From positions 1,736,001-1,800,000 of the forward strand of contig JAACJK010000163.1 of NCBI GenBank assembly GCA_013368325.1: a stretch of 64,000 nucleotides of DNA. The letters run 5' to 3'. This DNA comes from Ephemerocybe angulata (lineage: Eukaryota > Basidiomycota > Agaricomycetes > Agaricales > Psathyrellaceae). The notes beneath the pieces were generated by a model. That model searched no databases, had not been told where the DNA came from, and was given only the letters and a program-made list of their open reading frames with translations. Position numbers and translations under genes: made by a program. This document shows, in pieces, positions 46,725 through 58,735 of the stretch (position 1 is its first letter; every line of letters begins with the position of its first letter).

Positions 46725-47515
46725 AATAATATTGCTACGAGCAGTCCTCCGTTTCTTTTCCAGGTGTCTCTTCTCTCCCACATGTACTGTCCTATATTGT
46801 GTAACATAGTTACTTTGATTAACTTCTCAATGCTTTTTTGGTGGAATACGTGTCCCGAGCTCCCGTTCAAAATGTACTACGCCGAATTATTGGTCTCTTC
46901 CATACGGAGTGAGAAAGTCGCAAAGAAAAGGCCGACATTAAACCTGGTCGAAGATTCTTGAACGAGCCCTTATCTAATCAACCGAGTCGGCATGTCCATG
47001 CCATTGTCAACACTGTTTCCAATTGAGCTCACTACCACTGCAATGACCGTGACAGCGCTCATTGGACGCCAAAGGATCATCCATCGTTACTTCGTTTCAT
47101 ATGTTGTCCTCGCCTGAAAATGTCCAATTGAACATTGTTATTATTGCCATCCACAGAGGGACCCACAGAGACGCCCACAGCGGAGCCTACAGAACCATGG
47201 CCCCGTGCTTCGTATGTGGGCGAAACTTGACAGCGCCTGTTGAGCGCCTGTCGCGGTTGTCTTGTTCTGCTGTAGAGTAACAATAAATTCAAGGACGATT
47301 ACTGATACTCGCTCGATCGTATCTATGATACCTTCAGCAAATTAGAAGGCTATTGTTCCGGCCTCGAGCACTCGACTCAGATACCATCTGATCCAGTCGG
47401 GCGCTGTGCGACAGCTCTACTCGACTCTGAGATACCCTGACGGTACTTAAGCAGATCAATCATTCCACTCATTTTCAACTCATTACCCAAACGTTAAACT
47501 CCACCACCATCCACT
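46725..47515. other. Intergenic between two family members
   Basis: No gene is supported. A CTTAAG-containing stretch near 47446 and pyrimidine-rich sequence before 47516 look like ordinary promoter and 5' UTR. Confidence 0.4.
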
Positions 47516-48306
47516 ATGTCCCACTCGGAGGCGAATCCCAATTTTCTTGTCGTTATCAAGGCGGCTGAGAAGCCAGGGAGTAAAATCCACCTCACCGATA
47601 TCTCCACCAAGACTCTTGCTGAGGGTTCCATCTACCGTAACGCCAGCCATGGGGGTCAAATCTTTCGCAGTACCAATATATTTGGTAAGTTATGAGTACA
47701 TTGAGGCGAGGATGCATCCACTTACAGATCCACAATCTCACAGCCCAAGAGACTTTTGCTGCTCAAAGAGGTGGGTCACTGCCCCGAGACAATTTTATAT
47801 GACCGATGCTGACAATTCCGATAGTGGTCCTCAGAGAACTTCTCAGCGAGCTGGAGATGACCGCAGAAGAAGCCAGTTAGTTCTCCACTCCACATAGCCG
47901 AGAAATCATCATAATCTTTATACGACAGGGGGCTTCATCGACGCTTTCAATAGGAAAGTACCCGAAAACCCTATCGTGGTACTACAGCCTGCAACCGCCC
48001 GTGCAGCAGCAGCAGCCCCGGTCGTACGTAAGCAGTTCAGGCTTTCCAGCCCGAATCCAATGCATTGAGTGGGCGTCGCTAAATCATGTCATCTTATAGG
48101 CAACCCCAACTTTCGCACAAGCAGACGATACTATTCCTGAGCCCCAGACACACCGAGACCCGCCGCCAGCCTATCATCATCTCGAGAAAGAGCAGAAGAA
48201 CGTAATCAGGTTATTCGAGAACGCGATGGCGACCCAAGATCAGAAGAGCATAACCAGGGCGTCCGTGAACGCGATGGTGGCCTCTGGATTGACTGTGTCG
48301 GCGTAG
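47516..48306 (+). CDS. Mini-exon helix family member 2
   Basis: Exons 47516-47684, 47744-47770, 47825-47875, 47929-48023 and 48100-48306 give 182 aa. The N-terminus (MSHSEANPNFLVVIKAAEKP, then GSIYRNASHGGQIFRSTNIF) is followed by the 51-nt phase 1-1 mini-exon VVLRELLSELEMTAEEA and then RGFIDAFNRKVPENP. A Pro/Ala-rich linker with DPPPAYHH comes next, then a second helical C-terminus (KEQKNVIRLFENAMATQDQK). The exon after the mini-exon ends in phase 0, as in the members at 58736 and 61857. The IYRN..H..G segment resembles the N-module of the members at 60232 and 61857. It is cytoplasmic by appearance, with unknown function. Confidence 0.65.
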
Positions 48307-49543
48307 ATCTGGTCTGGTAGTACTGCCCTGGTGGCCTTTTAATCCCTCTTCATGTCTTCCCTTTCTTCTGTGCTATAATTTCATGTGTAAACGATTGAAT
48401 GAGACCGTATCTAAGCCAAACTGTGTGTTCGTTTGAAACCCATTGGACTCAATCGACTGTCATAGATGTGCTTATCAGCCCCCTCAGAAGCGTTGGCAGA
48501 GCCTCAGGACGGCACAAGTTCAAGATCGAGTAAGGTGAATAATCCACAATCGAAGCCATCCCTTCTTCGGTTGGCCTGACAATGTGACTTACGATACAGC
48601 TATTGTCCTTGGACAGCCTCTGTGTATGCGTCCTAATACTGTGGGCACACCTTCGTGATGTCGGCGTTTAAAGGGCAATGGAAGTCGGCAATGTCTTCTT
48701 GAGCGCTACTTCTCAAGCAAAACCTCTGAATCGACTCAATCGAGGCGAGTTCTGCAAATTATTAATGGTTTGTGGGTCCACGCAGAATTTCCCGATTGTA
48801 TCCCGAGAGGTTCTGCTGTGTAGAGAACAAAAGAGAATAGCAAGCGGAACAAAGCAACGAACGTCAAAGCACCGAAGGAACAAAGATCTAAGCGCCGTGC
48901 AAAGAGAACGCCTAGTTGGGCATTTCATACTAAGTACTCCCCTTTTCTGCCAATTGATGAGTTGGTACACAATCTATCGCTCCCAGGAATGCTCATAAGA
49001 AATCGGAGTGCTGCTTACAAGACGGTGGACGCCGCCGTGTCCGAGGACGTTGGATTAGCGCCCGTGGAGGCCAAGGCCTGGATGGGTTTCGACTGGAGCC
49101 AACCAGCCGATCATGTCCGAGCGGAGAACCTGTTGACAAGGAGTCCGAAGGGTCGCGGGGTGCTCACCCCGGAATGAGAATGTAACGTTCGCTGTTCGCC
49201 AGGAGTTCGAGGAGGTCAGTCAAAGCGGCGGTTATAGCGACGACTGTGATTTACTCGTCGCTGCCGATCCCATGTATCACAAGACCAACCTCTGGGGTGT
49301 TGGGATAAGTGTCTATTTGTACCGCCAGGAAGTCCTTGATGTGTATGTGCTTTCTGCTGGCCTGACGTTGCATCCCTCCAGACAATAGTTTCCCCCTCTA
49401 CCTTCTTTTTCATACAGGCCTCAGGTTTACGACCGCGTTCGCCACTGGCACTCAGGTTAGTAAAGGCCTCGCAGTACGATAGTCCTGCCGAGTGGACTCC
49501 AGAAAGCGAATGGATTGACACTCTCATCCTACCAACTCCCGAT
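48307..49543. other. 1.2-kb stretch without a supported gene
   Basis: The first part is 3' UTR-like. Short frames at 48678-48998 and 48962-49177 lack convincing structure. Confidence 0.4.
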
Positions 49544-50446
49544 CTACTTCTCCTTGGTCCCCTCTGCAAGTCGCTTTTCCCTCCGCTGCTTGACGTCCCA
49601 GTTATACACCCGCGCGGTGTTGACCTCCATGATCGTGAGCTGCTCGCGGAGGAACTCGAGATCTTCAATCGTGTTCTTCAGGTTAAGCTCTGCGGCCTCG
49701 AGCCTTGTGTTCAGAAGTGACTGGGCTTGGGGGAGTTTGTACGAGAGCATGACGTTGGCCTAAGAGTGATTTCGACGCGTTGGCTCGGATGAGTATGCGG
49801 GCGAAGGGGTGGGAGACGTACCCCTAACCAGAGATAGACACTGTCGGACTCTTCGAGCTGAGCCTCGGCGTAGAGGGTATCGTTCAGCTCGTAGGTCGTA
49901 GTGATAGGCTCAGGGTTGGACGAATCTTCTTCCTCGTCGTCGAGGTCATCATCATCGTCATCGGATGGTTTCGACTTGCCCTCCTACACAATACAACGAA
50001 TCCCAACGAACGTCAGTATACTCGCTGGTGAACGAGACGATGCAACCGCGACGCACCCTGCGATCCTGCAAGTATTCCACGACGTCGAGCGTCTTCCTGA
50101 TATCAGGAATCTTTTCCTCCAGGCTCGCGCGTTTCTGGGTCAGGTTAGCCTCCATGTACCGGTACTTGCTGATCTTTCCGGGAGAGGTAAGCCATTCGTT
50201 GTGGTTGGATTCAGGTTCAAGTAAACGGCGTACGCTATGGCATCTTGGAAGGCACGGAGAGTGGTCTCGATGTCGGCCTCCGAGCCGAGCATGTATTCGT
50301 CGACATTCGCCTAGACGCCGGTCAGTGTCGCGGTTTGGGATCTAATCGCGTTGAGTTGGATTGTCGAGACATACGATGAAAGGTGCTTTTGGGATCCCTC
50401 GAGGGTTCCGTTCCTCGGAAAATATGGCTTTGACTTTCGATGCCAT
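49544..50446 (-). CDS. PAC10: Prefoldin subunit 3
   Basis: Five exons give about 212 aa, starting MASKVKAIFSEERNPRGIPK at 50446 and ending NWDVKQRREKRLAEGTKEK. The alpha-type prefoldin layout is clear. The first helix (KYRYMEANLTQKRASLEEKI, then PDIRKTLDVVEYL) is followed by the beta-hairpin region with SDSVYLWLGANVMLSYKLPQA. The second helix is RLEAAELNLKNTIEDLEFLR, ending in EVNTARVYNWDVKQR, the family's most conserved stretch. An acidic insert (DDDDDDLDDEEED) between first helix and hairpin is unusual. The protein is one of two alpha subunits of the hexameric prefoldin chaperone that delivers actin and tubulin to CCT. It is divergent from MRD1, sharing a 283-bp promoter region. Confidence 0.95.
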
Positions 50447-50729
50447 GGTGTCTGGTAGAAGGAGAAAGTGAGCGAGCTGAGCGCCGTCGTCGTCGTCGAT
50501 GATCGCGTCGAGCGAGCGTGTTATGATCTCAGCGTGCAGGCAAGCACAGCTCGGCAAGATCCGAGCGGACCTCCAAACTGGATCAGCGATAAAAAGCGAT
50601 CAAATTCGCAGCCGAGAGTATTTTTTTCCAAGTTCGTCTCTGCCCTCCGTCGTGCCCATTCCCTTCCATACTAATCTCCCCTTCAAAAACAGATATTTCA
50701 ATTTATACTATCTTCCTTTAGCCTACGAC
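50447..50729. promoter_or_regulatory. Shared promoter region PAC10 / MRD1
   Basis: There are 283 bp between the two opposed ATGs. No clear TATA box is visible for either gene, in keeping with housekeeping expression and in contrast to the TATA-bearing laccase/hydrophobin promoters. Confidence 0.4.
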
Positions 50730-53714
50730 ATGTCGTCGCGGCTGATAGTGAAGAACCTCCCGCCGTATGTGACGCCGGAGCGCCTGAGGCAGCATTTTCA
50801 GCAGAAGGGCGCCCCGCAGGCGGTGTTGACCGATGCGAAGGTGTCGATGAAGCCGGATGGGACGTCGAGACGGTTTGGGTTTGTGGGATTCAAGACGCCT
50901 GCGGAGGCGGCGAAGGCCCAGGCGTGGTTCGATAGGACTTTCATCGACTCGGTGAAGATTGACGTGAAGGTCGTCGAGGTGTGTTGGTTTTCCTTCCTTT
51001 TGCGGTGAAATATATCCTCATGGCTGGTGTTTTGTTGTAGGAGAAGGGCCATGAGCCTTCACCACGGCCGAACAAGCGTGCTCGTGTTGGGCCTTCGCCG
51101 GGGGAAGCGTCGACGTCGCGGCTGAAGGAGTCGACCACCCCCGCGGAGCCGACGAAGAAGAACAAGCAGCTCGAAGAGTTCATGGAAGTCATGCAGCCTA
51201 AGAAAGGTCCGACGTGGGCCAACGACGCTACCGCTACCGCCCCCGAACCTATCATTCCCACCGCCCCTTCGACTTCTGCCCAAGCCCCCGCCGCGCCGAC
51301 ACCGAAGGCAGATGAGGACGTTGCGATGGAGGATGTGTCGGAGGACGCGCCTGCTGCTGAGCCGTTGTCCGATGCAGATTGGTTGAAGCAGCGGATGTCG
51401 GCGAATGTGGATAAGGTGAAGGAGGAGAAGGTATTTGAGCAATCGGATGATGAGGACGACGGAGAGGCGAAGAAGGATGTTGCTATGGTATGTGCCTTCC
51501 TTCTTCTGTGGACGAGAACTTACCAGTTTTCAGGACGTTATCGAGGAGGTGAAGCCTGAGGAGCCGAAGGATCCTATCAAGGAGACTATCCTCCAGACCT
51601 CTCGTCTCTTCGTGCGGAATCTCACGTTTTCGTGTACGGAAGAGGAGCTCTCAGAACATTTCCGTCCCTATGGCACTATATCTCAGGTGAGCATCTTTCT
51701 TCTAACCTTCCTCGACCTCCTTCGCCTGCCTTTCGGCGGTGCTTCGTGTGATGACAATTCTTAAGATAGGGACATCAGACCTTCGGGCATGTTGATCCAC
51801 AATATCGATAGTAGAAATTTATCTGATCCCTCCCTTGCTTTTGCAATCGTCCTATGACCCTCATACTGACACCCCTTTCCTCTAGGTGAGAACGCTTTCC
51901 ATCCCCATCCTCTCCGGATGAAAGTTTTTTAGATAGGGACATCAGACCTTCGGGCATGTTGATCCACCAATATCGATAGTAGAAATAATCTGAACCCCCC
52001 TCCCCCATCTCGTCTTCAACACGAAACTAACGCCCTTCTTGACTTTCCCAGATCCACATCCCTCTCGACCCCAACACCAAGCAAGGAAAGGGTCTTGCGT
52101 ATGTCACCTTTGCCTCCCCCGCCGAGGCCGTCGCTGCATACGAGTCGCTCGATAAGCGCCCGTTCCAGGGTCGTCTTCTGCACATCCTCGGGGCCGTGGA
52201 CCGGAAGGGCAACGCGGACGTGGAGGACAAGGACGGGAAGATCAAGACGGTGAAGGCGGAGATCCAGGCGAGGCGGAAGGCGCTGGCAGGGAAGGAGTTT
52301 AACTGGAGTATGCTGTACATGAATGTTCGTCGTTGTCGTTATCTTCAATCAATAGAGTTTAATCTTACATGTGCGGTTCTTTCTCATTGCAGAGCGATGC
52401 GGTTGCGAGCTCGATCGCCGATCGGATGAACATACCCAAGACGGCGATTCTGAACCCCGAGTCGGGCGAGAGCTCCACGAACCCGTCTGTGAAGCTCGCG
52501 TTGGCGGAGACGCATATCATCACGGAGACGAAGGCGTACCTCGAAAACAACGGCGTCGTGCTCTCATCGTTCACGACCAAGGCGCGCTCGGATACCGTCG
52601 TTCTCGTTAAGAACATTCCCTATGGGACGACGGAGGCGCAGATCCGCGAGTTGTTCGAGCCGCATGGGGAGCTGGCGAGGGTGCTCGTGCCCCCTGCAGG
52701 TACGATTGCGGTTGTGGAGTACGTGAGGCCGGACGAGGCGGTGAAGGGGTTCAAGGCCGTCGCGTATAGGCGTCTGGGGAACTCGATCGTGTATGTGGAG
52801 CGCGGGCCTTTGGGGATGTTCACTGAGGGCGACGTGGAGCTGCAGACGAGCGCGGAGGATAAGGAGCTTCTCGAGAAGACTGTTATTCGCGCGCCGAAAG
52901 GCGTTTCTACGGCCGAGGGCGAGGCCGACGGGGCGGCCGCGGCGCAAGATGGGCAGGACGTTGCGGGGGGCTCGACGTTGTATGTGAAGAACTTGTCGTT
53001 TGCGACGACGCAGGAAAAGCTTGTGCAGGTGTTTTCGGGGTTGCCGTCGTTTTCGTTTGCGAGGGTGCAGACGAAGACGGATCCGAAGAAGCCAGGGGCG
53101 AGGTTGAGTATGGGGTATGGGTTTGTTGGGTTTAAGGACGTGGAGGGTGCAAGGAAGGCGTTGTCGAGTATGCAGGGGTTCGTGTTGGATGGGCATGAGT
53201 TGAGTGTGAAGTTTGCGGCGAGGGGCAAGGAGGAGATGGAGAAGGAGGTGCGGGCGACGGGGACGGGGTCGAAGGGCAGGACGACGAAGATGATTGTGAA
53301 GAATGTGCCGTTCGAGACTACGAAGAAGGATATCAGGGATTTGTTCAGGTGCGTCTCTTTTCCTTCTCGTTTTTTTGAAGGCTGAAGGCTAATTGGTACG
53401 TTGTGTGTAGTGCGCATGGAAAACTCAAGTCTGTGCGTATGCCAAAGAAGTTCGACTCGCGCACGCGCGGTTTCGCGTTCTTGGAGTTTGTTACGCGGCA
53501 CGAGGCGGAGAACGCGTTCAACGCGCTGAAACATACGCATTTGCTCGGGCGGCACTTGGTGCTGCAGTGGGCGGAGGAGGAGGAGCAGGATTTGGATGCC
53601 CTCCGCAAGAAGGCGGGCGTTGGGTTCGGCGATGGGAAGGCTATGCCTGGGAGGAAGAGGAAGCTTGACATGGGAGGGAAAGATGATCAGGATCCTGAGG
53701 ATTTGGAAGTTTGA
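50730..53714 (+). CDS. MRD1: Multiple RNA-binding domain protein 1 (rRNA processing)
   Basis: Exons 50730-50978, 51041-51487, 51534-51686, 52052-52324, 52393-53348 and 53411-53714 give 793 aa. Five RRMs are visible, with RNP2/RNP1 pairs: RLIVKNLP/RRFGFVGF (about 4-80), RLFVRNLTF/KGLAYVTF (about 250-330), TVVLVKNIPY (about 438-510), TLYVKNLSF/GYGFVGF (about 571-650) and KMIVKNVPF/RGFAFLEF (about 672-750). An acidic, Ala/Pro-rich linker separates RRM1 from RRM2. The C-terminus carries the basic RKRKLDMG. MRD1 binds the 35S pre-rRNA in the nucleolus and is needed for early cleavages and 18S release by the small-subunit processome. The third intron is unusually long and is internally duplicated. 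Confidence 0.95.
51687..52051 (+). repeat. Tandemly duplicated MRD1 intron with an internal AG|GTGAG junction
   Basis: The 365-nt intron contains a direct repeat of about 55 bp (51764-51818 and 51931-51986, starting AGATAGGGACATCAG) with one inserted base. Between the two copies, at 51885/51886, a branch-like ACTGAC and a pyrimidine tract lead to TCTAG immediately followed by GTGAGA. Each half therefore begins with GTGAG, contains the repeat and ends with a good acceptor. This is what a tandem duplication of one intron with a zero-length exon between the halves would look like. Confidence 0.8.
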
Positions 53715-54333
53715 GGGTGAGGGTGAGTTTGAGTTTGTTGTATCGTATGTTTAGATGGATTGTTATCGGGTTTTTGAGTGTGCTTCTCTTTTTGCATACC
53801 GCTATGTTCTCTACTATTTCTGCTGTGGCTGCAGCGTTTCGGTACCTTTGTGTCAATTTGAATATCGTCATCTGCTATTCGTTCATGAGATAAGCCTGGA
53901 GATAATGATACATATCAGAATGCCAGAGATATGAAAGGGCGTTAGGAGTCCAAATTTCGGGCCAAGAATTCAGAGAATGTAGCAGCATGGCCCCTGTTCC
54001 CGCCATCAAAACGGGTTTCCTCTCGACCACCATCCCCAAACACAACGTGCATGCACGGCGTCTTTGCCGCACCGGACACGCCCAGGGAACGAGGCGAATT
54101 TGCACGCCAGGCAGTGCAGAAAACACGACTCCAGCACCAAATACATACGACGACGAACCTTGTTTTGGGGCAGCACCATCATCCGCTCACACCATCGACC
54201 CACCACCACGGCCCTCTCTTCACACAACGCATTTTTCATTTTTCGCTTTTCGCCGGGCGTCGTTAGGATACGAAAGCCTTTGAGGGCAGACGATCGAGGG
54301 ACAGGGTGATAGGAACGGAACAGCAGTTTCAGG
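53715..54333. other. Intergenic MRD1-TAY1
   Basis: About 600 bp hold the MRD1 3' UTR and the promoter of the next gene. I see no gene. Confidence 0.45.
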
Positions 54334-57300
54334 ATGAGCACCACGGTTGTGGCTGCTGGGCAAGCGGGGGACAGGAATATTGGGGGAAGGGTAGGCGGGG
54401 GCGGGGTGTCGGGGTCTTCCCCTGGGGAGAGCAGCTCGTCGGCGTCGGCGGCGTCGCCTGCGAAGCTCCCGACGGCGGCGACGTTTGCGTTCAAGGCCCC
54501 TGCGTTGCCACTCAAGCAGAGAAGGGTGTCGCTGGCGCTGCCGTCGTCCCCCAGGGTTGTCGAGGGATGGAGCTTCAGGGACGATACGGGCTTGGACAGC
54601 GTTGCGAATACTGCTGAGGGCGCGAGTCTTATGAGCCAGGAGAAGAAGAAGATTCGCAAGGTGGAGAGTCCGGAGGAGAAGGAGAGCGGGACGACGACGC
54701 CTGAGAAGCCGGAGAAGAAGGCGAGGAAGAAGTGGACGCTGGAGGAGACGGCGATGCTCGTTGCGGGGTGTAACAAGGTATGGCATTCTGCTCTATACAT
54801 ACTTTGTATGCTAAGGGGTCTTCTTTCGTAGCATGGGGTGGGCAATTGGAAGACTATCCTACGAGACCCTACGCTCAAATTCGACAACCGCTCCCCCGTC
54901 GACCTGAAAGACCGTTTCAGAACGTACTACCCCGACGCATACCGGCAGCACTACCCCAACGCCAAGACGCATCTCTCGAACAAAGTACGCTCGACGCTGC
55001 CCGACGGCAAGCCCCTTTTCGAGAAGACTCGCTCGAAACGGCGGCGGCCCTTCACCGAGGAAGAGGACCGCGCGTTGAAGGAGGGATATGAGAAGTATGG
55101 CACCGTCTGGGCGACCATCGTCAAGGACTATCCCATCTTCCAGGAACAGAACCGCCGCTCCACCGACCTTCGTGACAGGTTTAGGAACGCGTTCCCGGAG
55201 CTATACTCGCTTGCGGGGTACAAGCCTCGCAATGCGGCGAAGAAGAAGATGGCGGCGGCGGCGATGGCTGATGCGAAGCGGGCTGCGACGGACGACCAGT
55301 TGGGGACGACGTCGACGGGGGGTCCCGTGCGTAGCAGGCGGAGGGCGCATACGCACCAGGGCCTGCGCGGCGGGACGAAGAGCGTCCCGCAGAGCACTGC
55401 GAATACCGAGGACGAGGATAGCAGTGGGGGCGAGGAGGAGGGGACATCGTCACCTGCGTTTCAGGTGCCGCAGACGCCCGTGCTGGAGAGCGGGGCGAGT
55501 TCTCCGAAGAGGAAGTCGCCGGACCAGCCTATGGCGTATGATATGAGCGAGGACGAGGAGATGGATATGATTACGATGGACCCCCTGGCGGAGGCCCTGG
55601 CGCTTCCCGACCTTCTTTCCAACAACGAAGGCCACTCCCACGCGTGGTCTTCCGGGGTGAGCACTCCGACACATTCGAACCACTGGTCGACGGCTGCGGG
55701 CTCGCCGACCTCCAGCCACCTCTCCTCGGATATGCTTATGAACCACTCGTCACCGTTCCTCCAGCGTCGCTCAGACTCTAACAACAACATGGGTATGATC
55801 GGCAAGTCCGCGTGGGGCACGGACTGGTTCTCACCGAACCCTCGGTTGGATCCGTCTAGCAATGGAGCTGCATCCTCCTCCTCGTACCTCGACCATCCGT
55901 CACCACACTCCCCCTTCTCTTTCCACCAGCTGAACCATGGGGTTATGGACCGATACGACCTGTTCCCCTCCACGATGCCGTCGGACTTCTCGTCTGAGGT
56001 GGGCATCGGTGACTCACATTCGACCTTCTCGGACGAGCTTTTCCAGCCCAGCGGCTTCAGGGGGTTCACGCACCACTCCAGCTATGCTGGTGATCTTATC
56101 TTTGGCGCCCGGACGCACCAGCCCCATCAGAGCTTCGTGAATGGCGGGTTTGGGTTTGGGTCCCTCGGCCTGACGGGGATGGGGTTGGGGCAGCAGCAGC
56201 AGCAGCAGAATGCGGGGATCCACCCGATGCAGCTGCATACGCCGTCGAACTTGCCTGGGATTGACGAGGCGGGGCATGGGGGTATTGGGGGGTTGGCGCT
56301 AGAGGATAGGGCGGGTGCGGACCCGTTGGGCATTCCGCTGCCCCCTGAGTCGATGGATGAGGATTTGAGGGAGGATGTGGCGATGGGGGATGTCAGTGGG
56401 CATCCGCACCAGCAGATGCAGAGGTCTCCTTCGAAGCAGGATGCGATGCAGCATCATCACCATAGCCATGCGGCGGCTATGCAACAGCTGCAGCAGCAAC
56501 GGGTGGAGGTTGGGACGAGTGAGGCTTCGAATAATGCGGTTGCCAATATCATGTCGGAGCCGTTTTGTTTGGATGACCTCGTTGACCTCTCGCATGATCA
56601 TGATGGGCAGTTGGGGAGTCTTCACAGTATCAATAACACCACTCCGCCAGCGACGCCGGGGCTTACGACCAACTCTCGCGACGATACTGCCCATCCGCGG
56701 CCCCTCCGACGGAGCAGTGGCTCTATGCTTCACCAGTTCTCGAACCCCGGGAGTCTGCACGCGCGGTCAGTCTCCGTCCCGCCTTCAGAGTACCGCAACA
56801 ATGGAGGAGGGCAGGTTAACAGCAGTGTCTCGGCGCTTATTGACTATGAGGGCGATGAGTTGTCGGGGATGGGGATGAGGAACTTTGGGACGATGTTCCA
56901 GCCTAGTATTTCACAGCAGTTGGAGCAGGTGGCGGCGGACGTTATGCAGGGGAGGGAGGGCGGTGGGACGATTGGGAGGAGGAGGGGGAGGGGAGTCGTG
57001 CTTTCGTCGCCGTCATCGCCGAGGGGCTTTGGACAGCTTCGGAGTCTTCATGGAGGGCTGGGGTTGGGTTTGGGCGGGGTTGTTAATCCCAGAAGTCTTG
57101 ACCATAGGGCTAGTGGGTCTGCGGTGGAGGATGATGATGACGATGACGATGAGGAGGGGGACGATGAGAGGCCGCAGACGCCTACCTTGGCGAGTTCGAG
57201 GCAGATGTTGAGCCCTGTGGGGATGGCGCCGTCGTTGTCGAGCTCGAGCACGGCGTCGAGTAGTTCGGTGGCATCAAACTCGAGCGTGGCGTCCCGCGCG

Positions 57301-57957
57301 GACGATGGCTGGCGAGCACCGCCCTTTGGACAAGGGGGGCTTAACAGCACTTTCTCTTCATCCTCGTCTTCGGGGATGGGAGGGGCGTCGACGTCCAGTA
57401 TGAATCTTAATGCGGAGCTGTATAATCTGCCGTTTTTGGATCTGCATTATTATGGGGGTGGGCATGCGGGGATGGGGATGCAGCAGGGGATGGGCGAGTT
57501 TGGGTTTGGGGGGATGGAGGCGGAGGCTGCGCAGGCGCTTGATTTGGCGCGGACGGTAGGGCCGGGGAGGGTGGGGCATGGCCATGGGGGCGGGGGTGGA
57601 GGGGATGGGGGCTTTGGGGCTGCGTATAAGGGCTTGTTTGGGCATCATGGGTTGCAGCAGCAGCAGATTCAGCATGTTCAACCGGGGACGACGCCGACGG
57701 GTGGGTTTATGCAGGAGGCGTTTGGGGGACAGCATCGGCAGCAGCATTCGCAGCAGGGGCAGGGGCAGGGGCAGCAAATGCATGGCGGGATGGGGATGTT
57801 TAAGCCGAATGGGATGGGGAGGTCGCAGAGCCATCATAGGGGGCAGAGTGCGGTTGTTGGGGGTGTGACGGTGGATCCGAGGGATTTGGTGGTGGGGATG
57901 GGAATGGGGGAGGGGAATAAGAGGAAGAGGGCGAGTTGGGATGGGAGGCAGGTGTGA
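54334..57957 (+). CDS. TAY1: Tay1/Teb1-like double-Myb telomere-repeat-binding protein
   Basis: Exons 54334-54777 and 54832-57957 (a 54-nt phase-0 intron inside the first Myb domain) give 1189 aa. Myb1 (about 130-185) runs from KKWTLEETAMLVAGCNKHGV to the telobox VDLKDRFRTYYP. Myb2 (about 217-272) runs from RRPFTEEEDRALKEGYEKYG to STDLRDRFRNAFPELY. Two adjacent telobox Mybs of this kind mark the fungal Tay1/Teb1 group, which binds double-stranded TTAGGG-type repeats and in some species acts in transcription. The remaining roughly 900 residues are disordered: Ser/Pro-rich, then Gln, His and Gly-rich with an acidic run, finishing with KRKRASWDGRQV. The orthology call rests on the domain arrangement only. 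Confidence 0.8.
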
Positions 57958-58735
57958 TTGGTTGATACCGATGAGTGTTTTTTTATTGCTCATGCTATTT
58001 TGTTGTGGATTTTCTCTTTTTTTAATCTTTCCATGTGTTTCGTCTTTTCTTTTGTCTTTTATTCCGTCTTTGTATTCTTACCGTCGATGCCTCGACTTCA
58101 TCTCATTCCTATCGCCTTCTTTCTCTCGTTCAGTTTTGCTACCCACCCACACATACATACTCGCGTTGACCCGCGGCTTTTCATATACCATTACCTTCGC
58201 CACTATCATGACCCCGTCCCGCCCGTTTGTTTAGACGACTCACTCTACTCGTTATTCGCATCGACACACACATTGTTATTCGTTATTTGGCGTTCTTTCC
58301 TTTAGGCGATGTTTCTGCCTGGCACCTGCGTACTTGCATCTTCGTCTTAGTAGTCTCAATATCCATCGATTTGTTTCGCTTCCGGGGTCTTTTCTCGCTT
58401 ATCTTTCTTGGAGCTTTGCGCGGGTGTGAGGGGAGAGAGAGGATAGGTAGTCCTCTGAGCTCTCCGGGAACGTGTCCGTCCGGATTGGTTGGTCTCTAGT
58501 TAAAATGTACGCTCCAATTCGGCCACAATTCGAAAGTCCGTTACTTACGCCTTCAATGTCTACAGGAATCGTTTATTATACATGATACGGTGATCTCCAC
58601 ACAGAGTCCAAATAGCGAGGCAAGAAAGATTAAGTCGTGGTAAGACAATAGACAAGCACAGAACAGTCCTCATATACATAACAAGCGGAAAGGAAGAATA
58701 CTGCCAAGAGAAACCGAGACGATTACCGTAACCGA
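57958..58735. other. TAY1 3' region
   Basis: T-rich, AT-skewed sequence is consistent with a long 3' UTR, then convergent 3' sequence of the minus-strand gene ending at 58736. I see no gene. Confidence 0.45.

Noticed and set aside
52564..53555. Minus-strand frames of 210 and 311 codons opposite MRD1
   Set aside because: MRD1 in the plus frame has five clear RRMs; the opposite frames have no domains.
54838..55210. Possible reading of the double Myb as a generic c-Myb-type transcription factor
   Set aside because: The V-D-L-K-D-R and T-D-L-R-D-R telobox motifs and the two-domain spacing fit Tay1/Teb1 rather than c-Myb repeats.
55128..57993. Several long frames on both strands inside the TAY1 second exon
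   Set aside because: All are low-complexity shadows of the GC-rich, repeat-rich TAY1 coding sequence.
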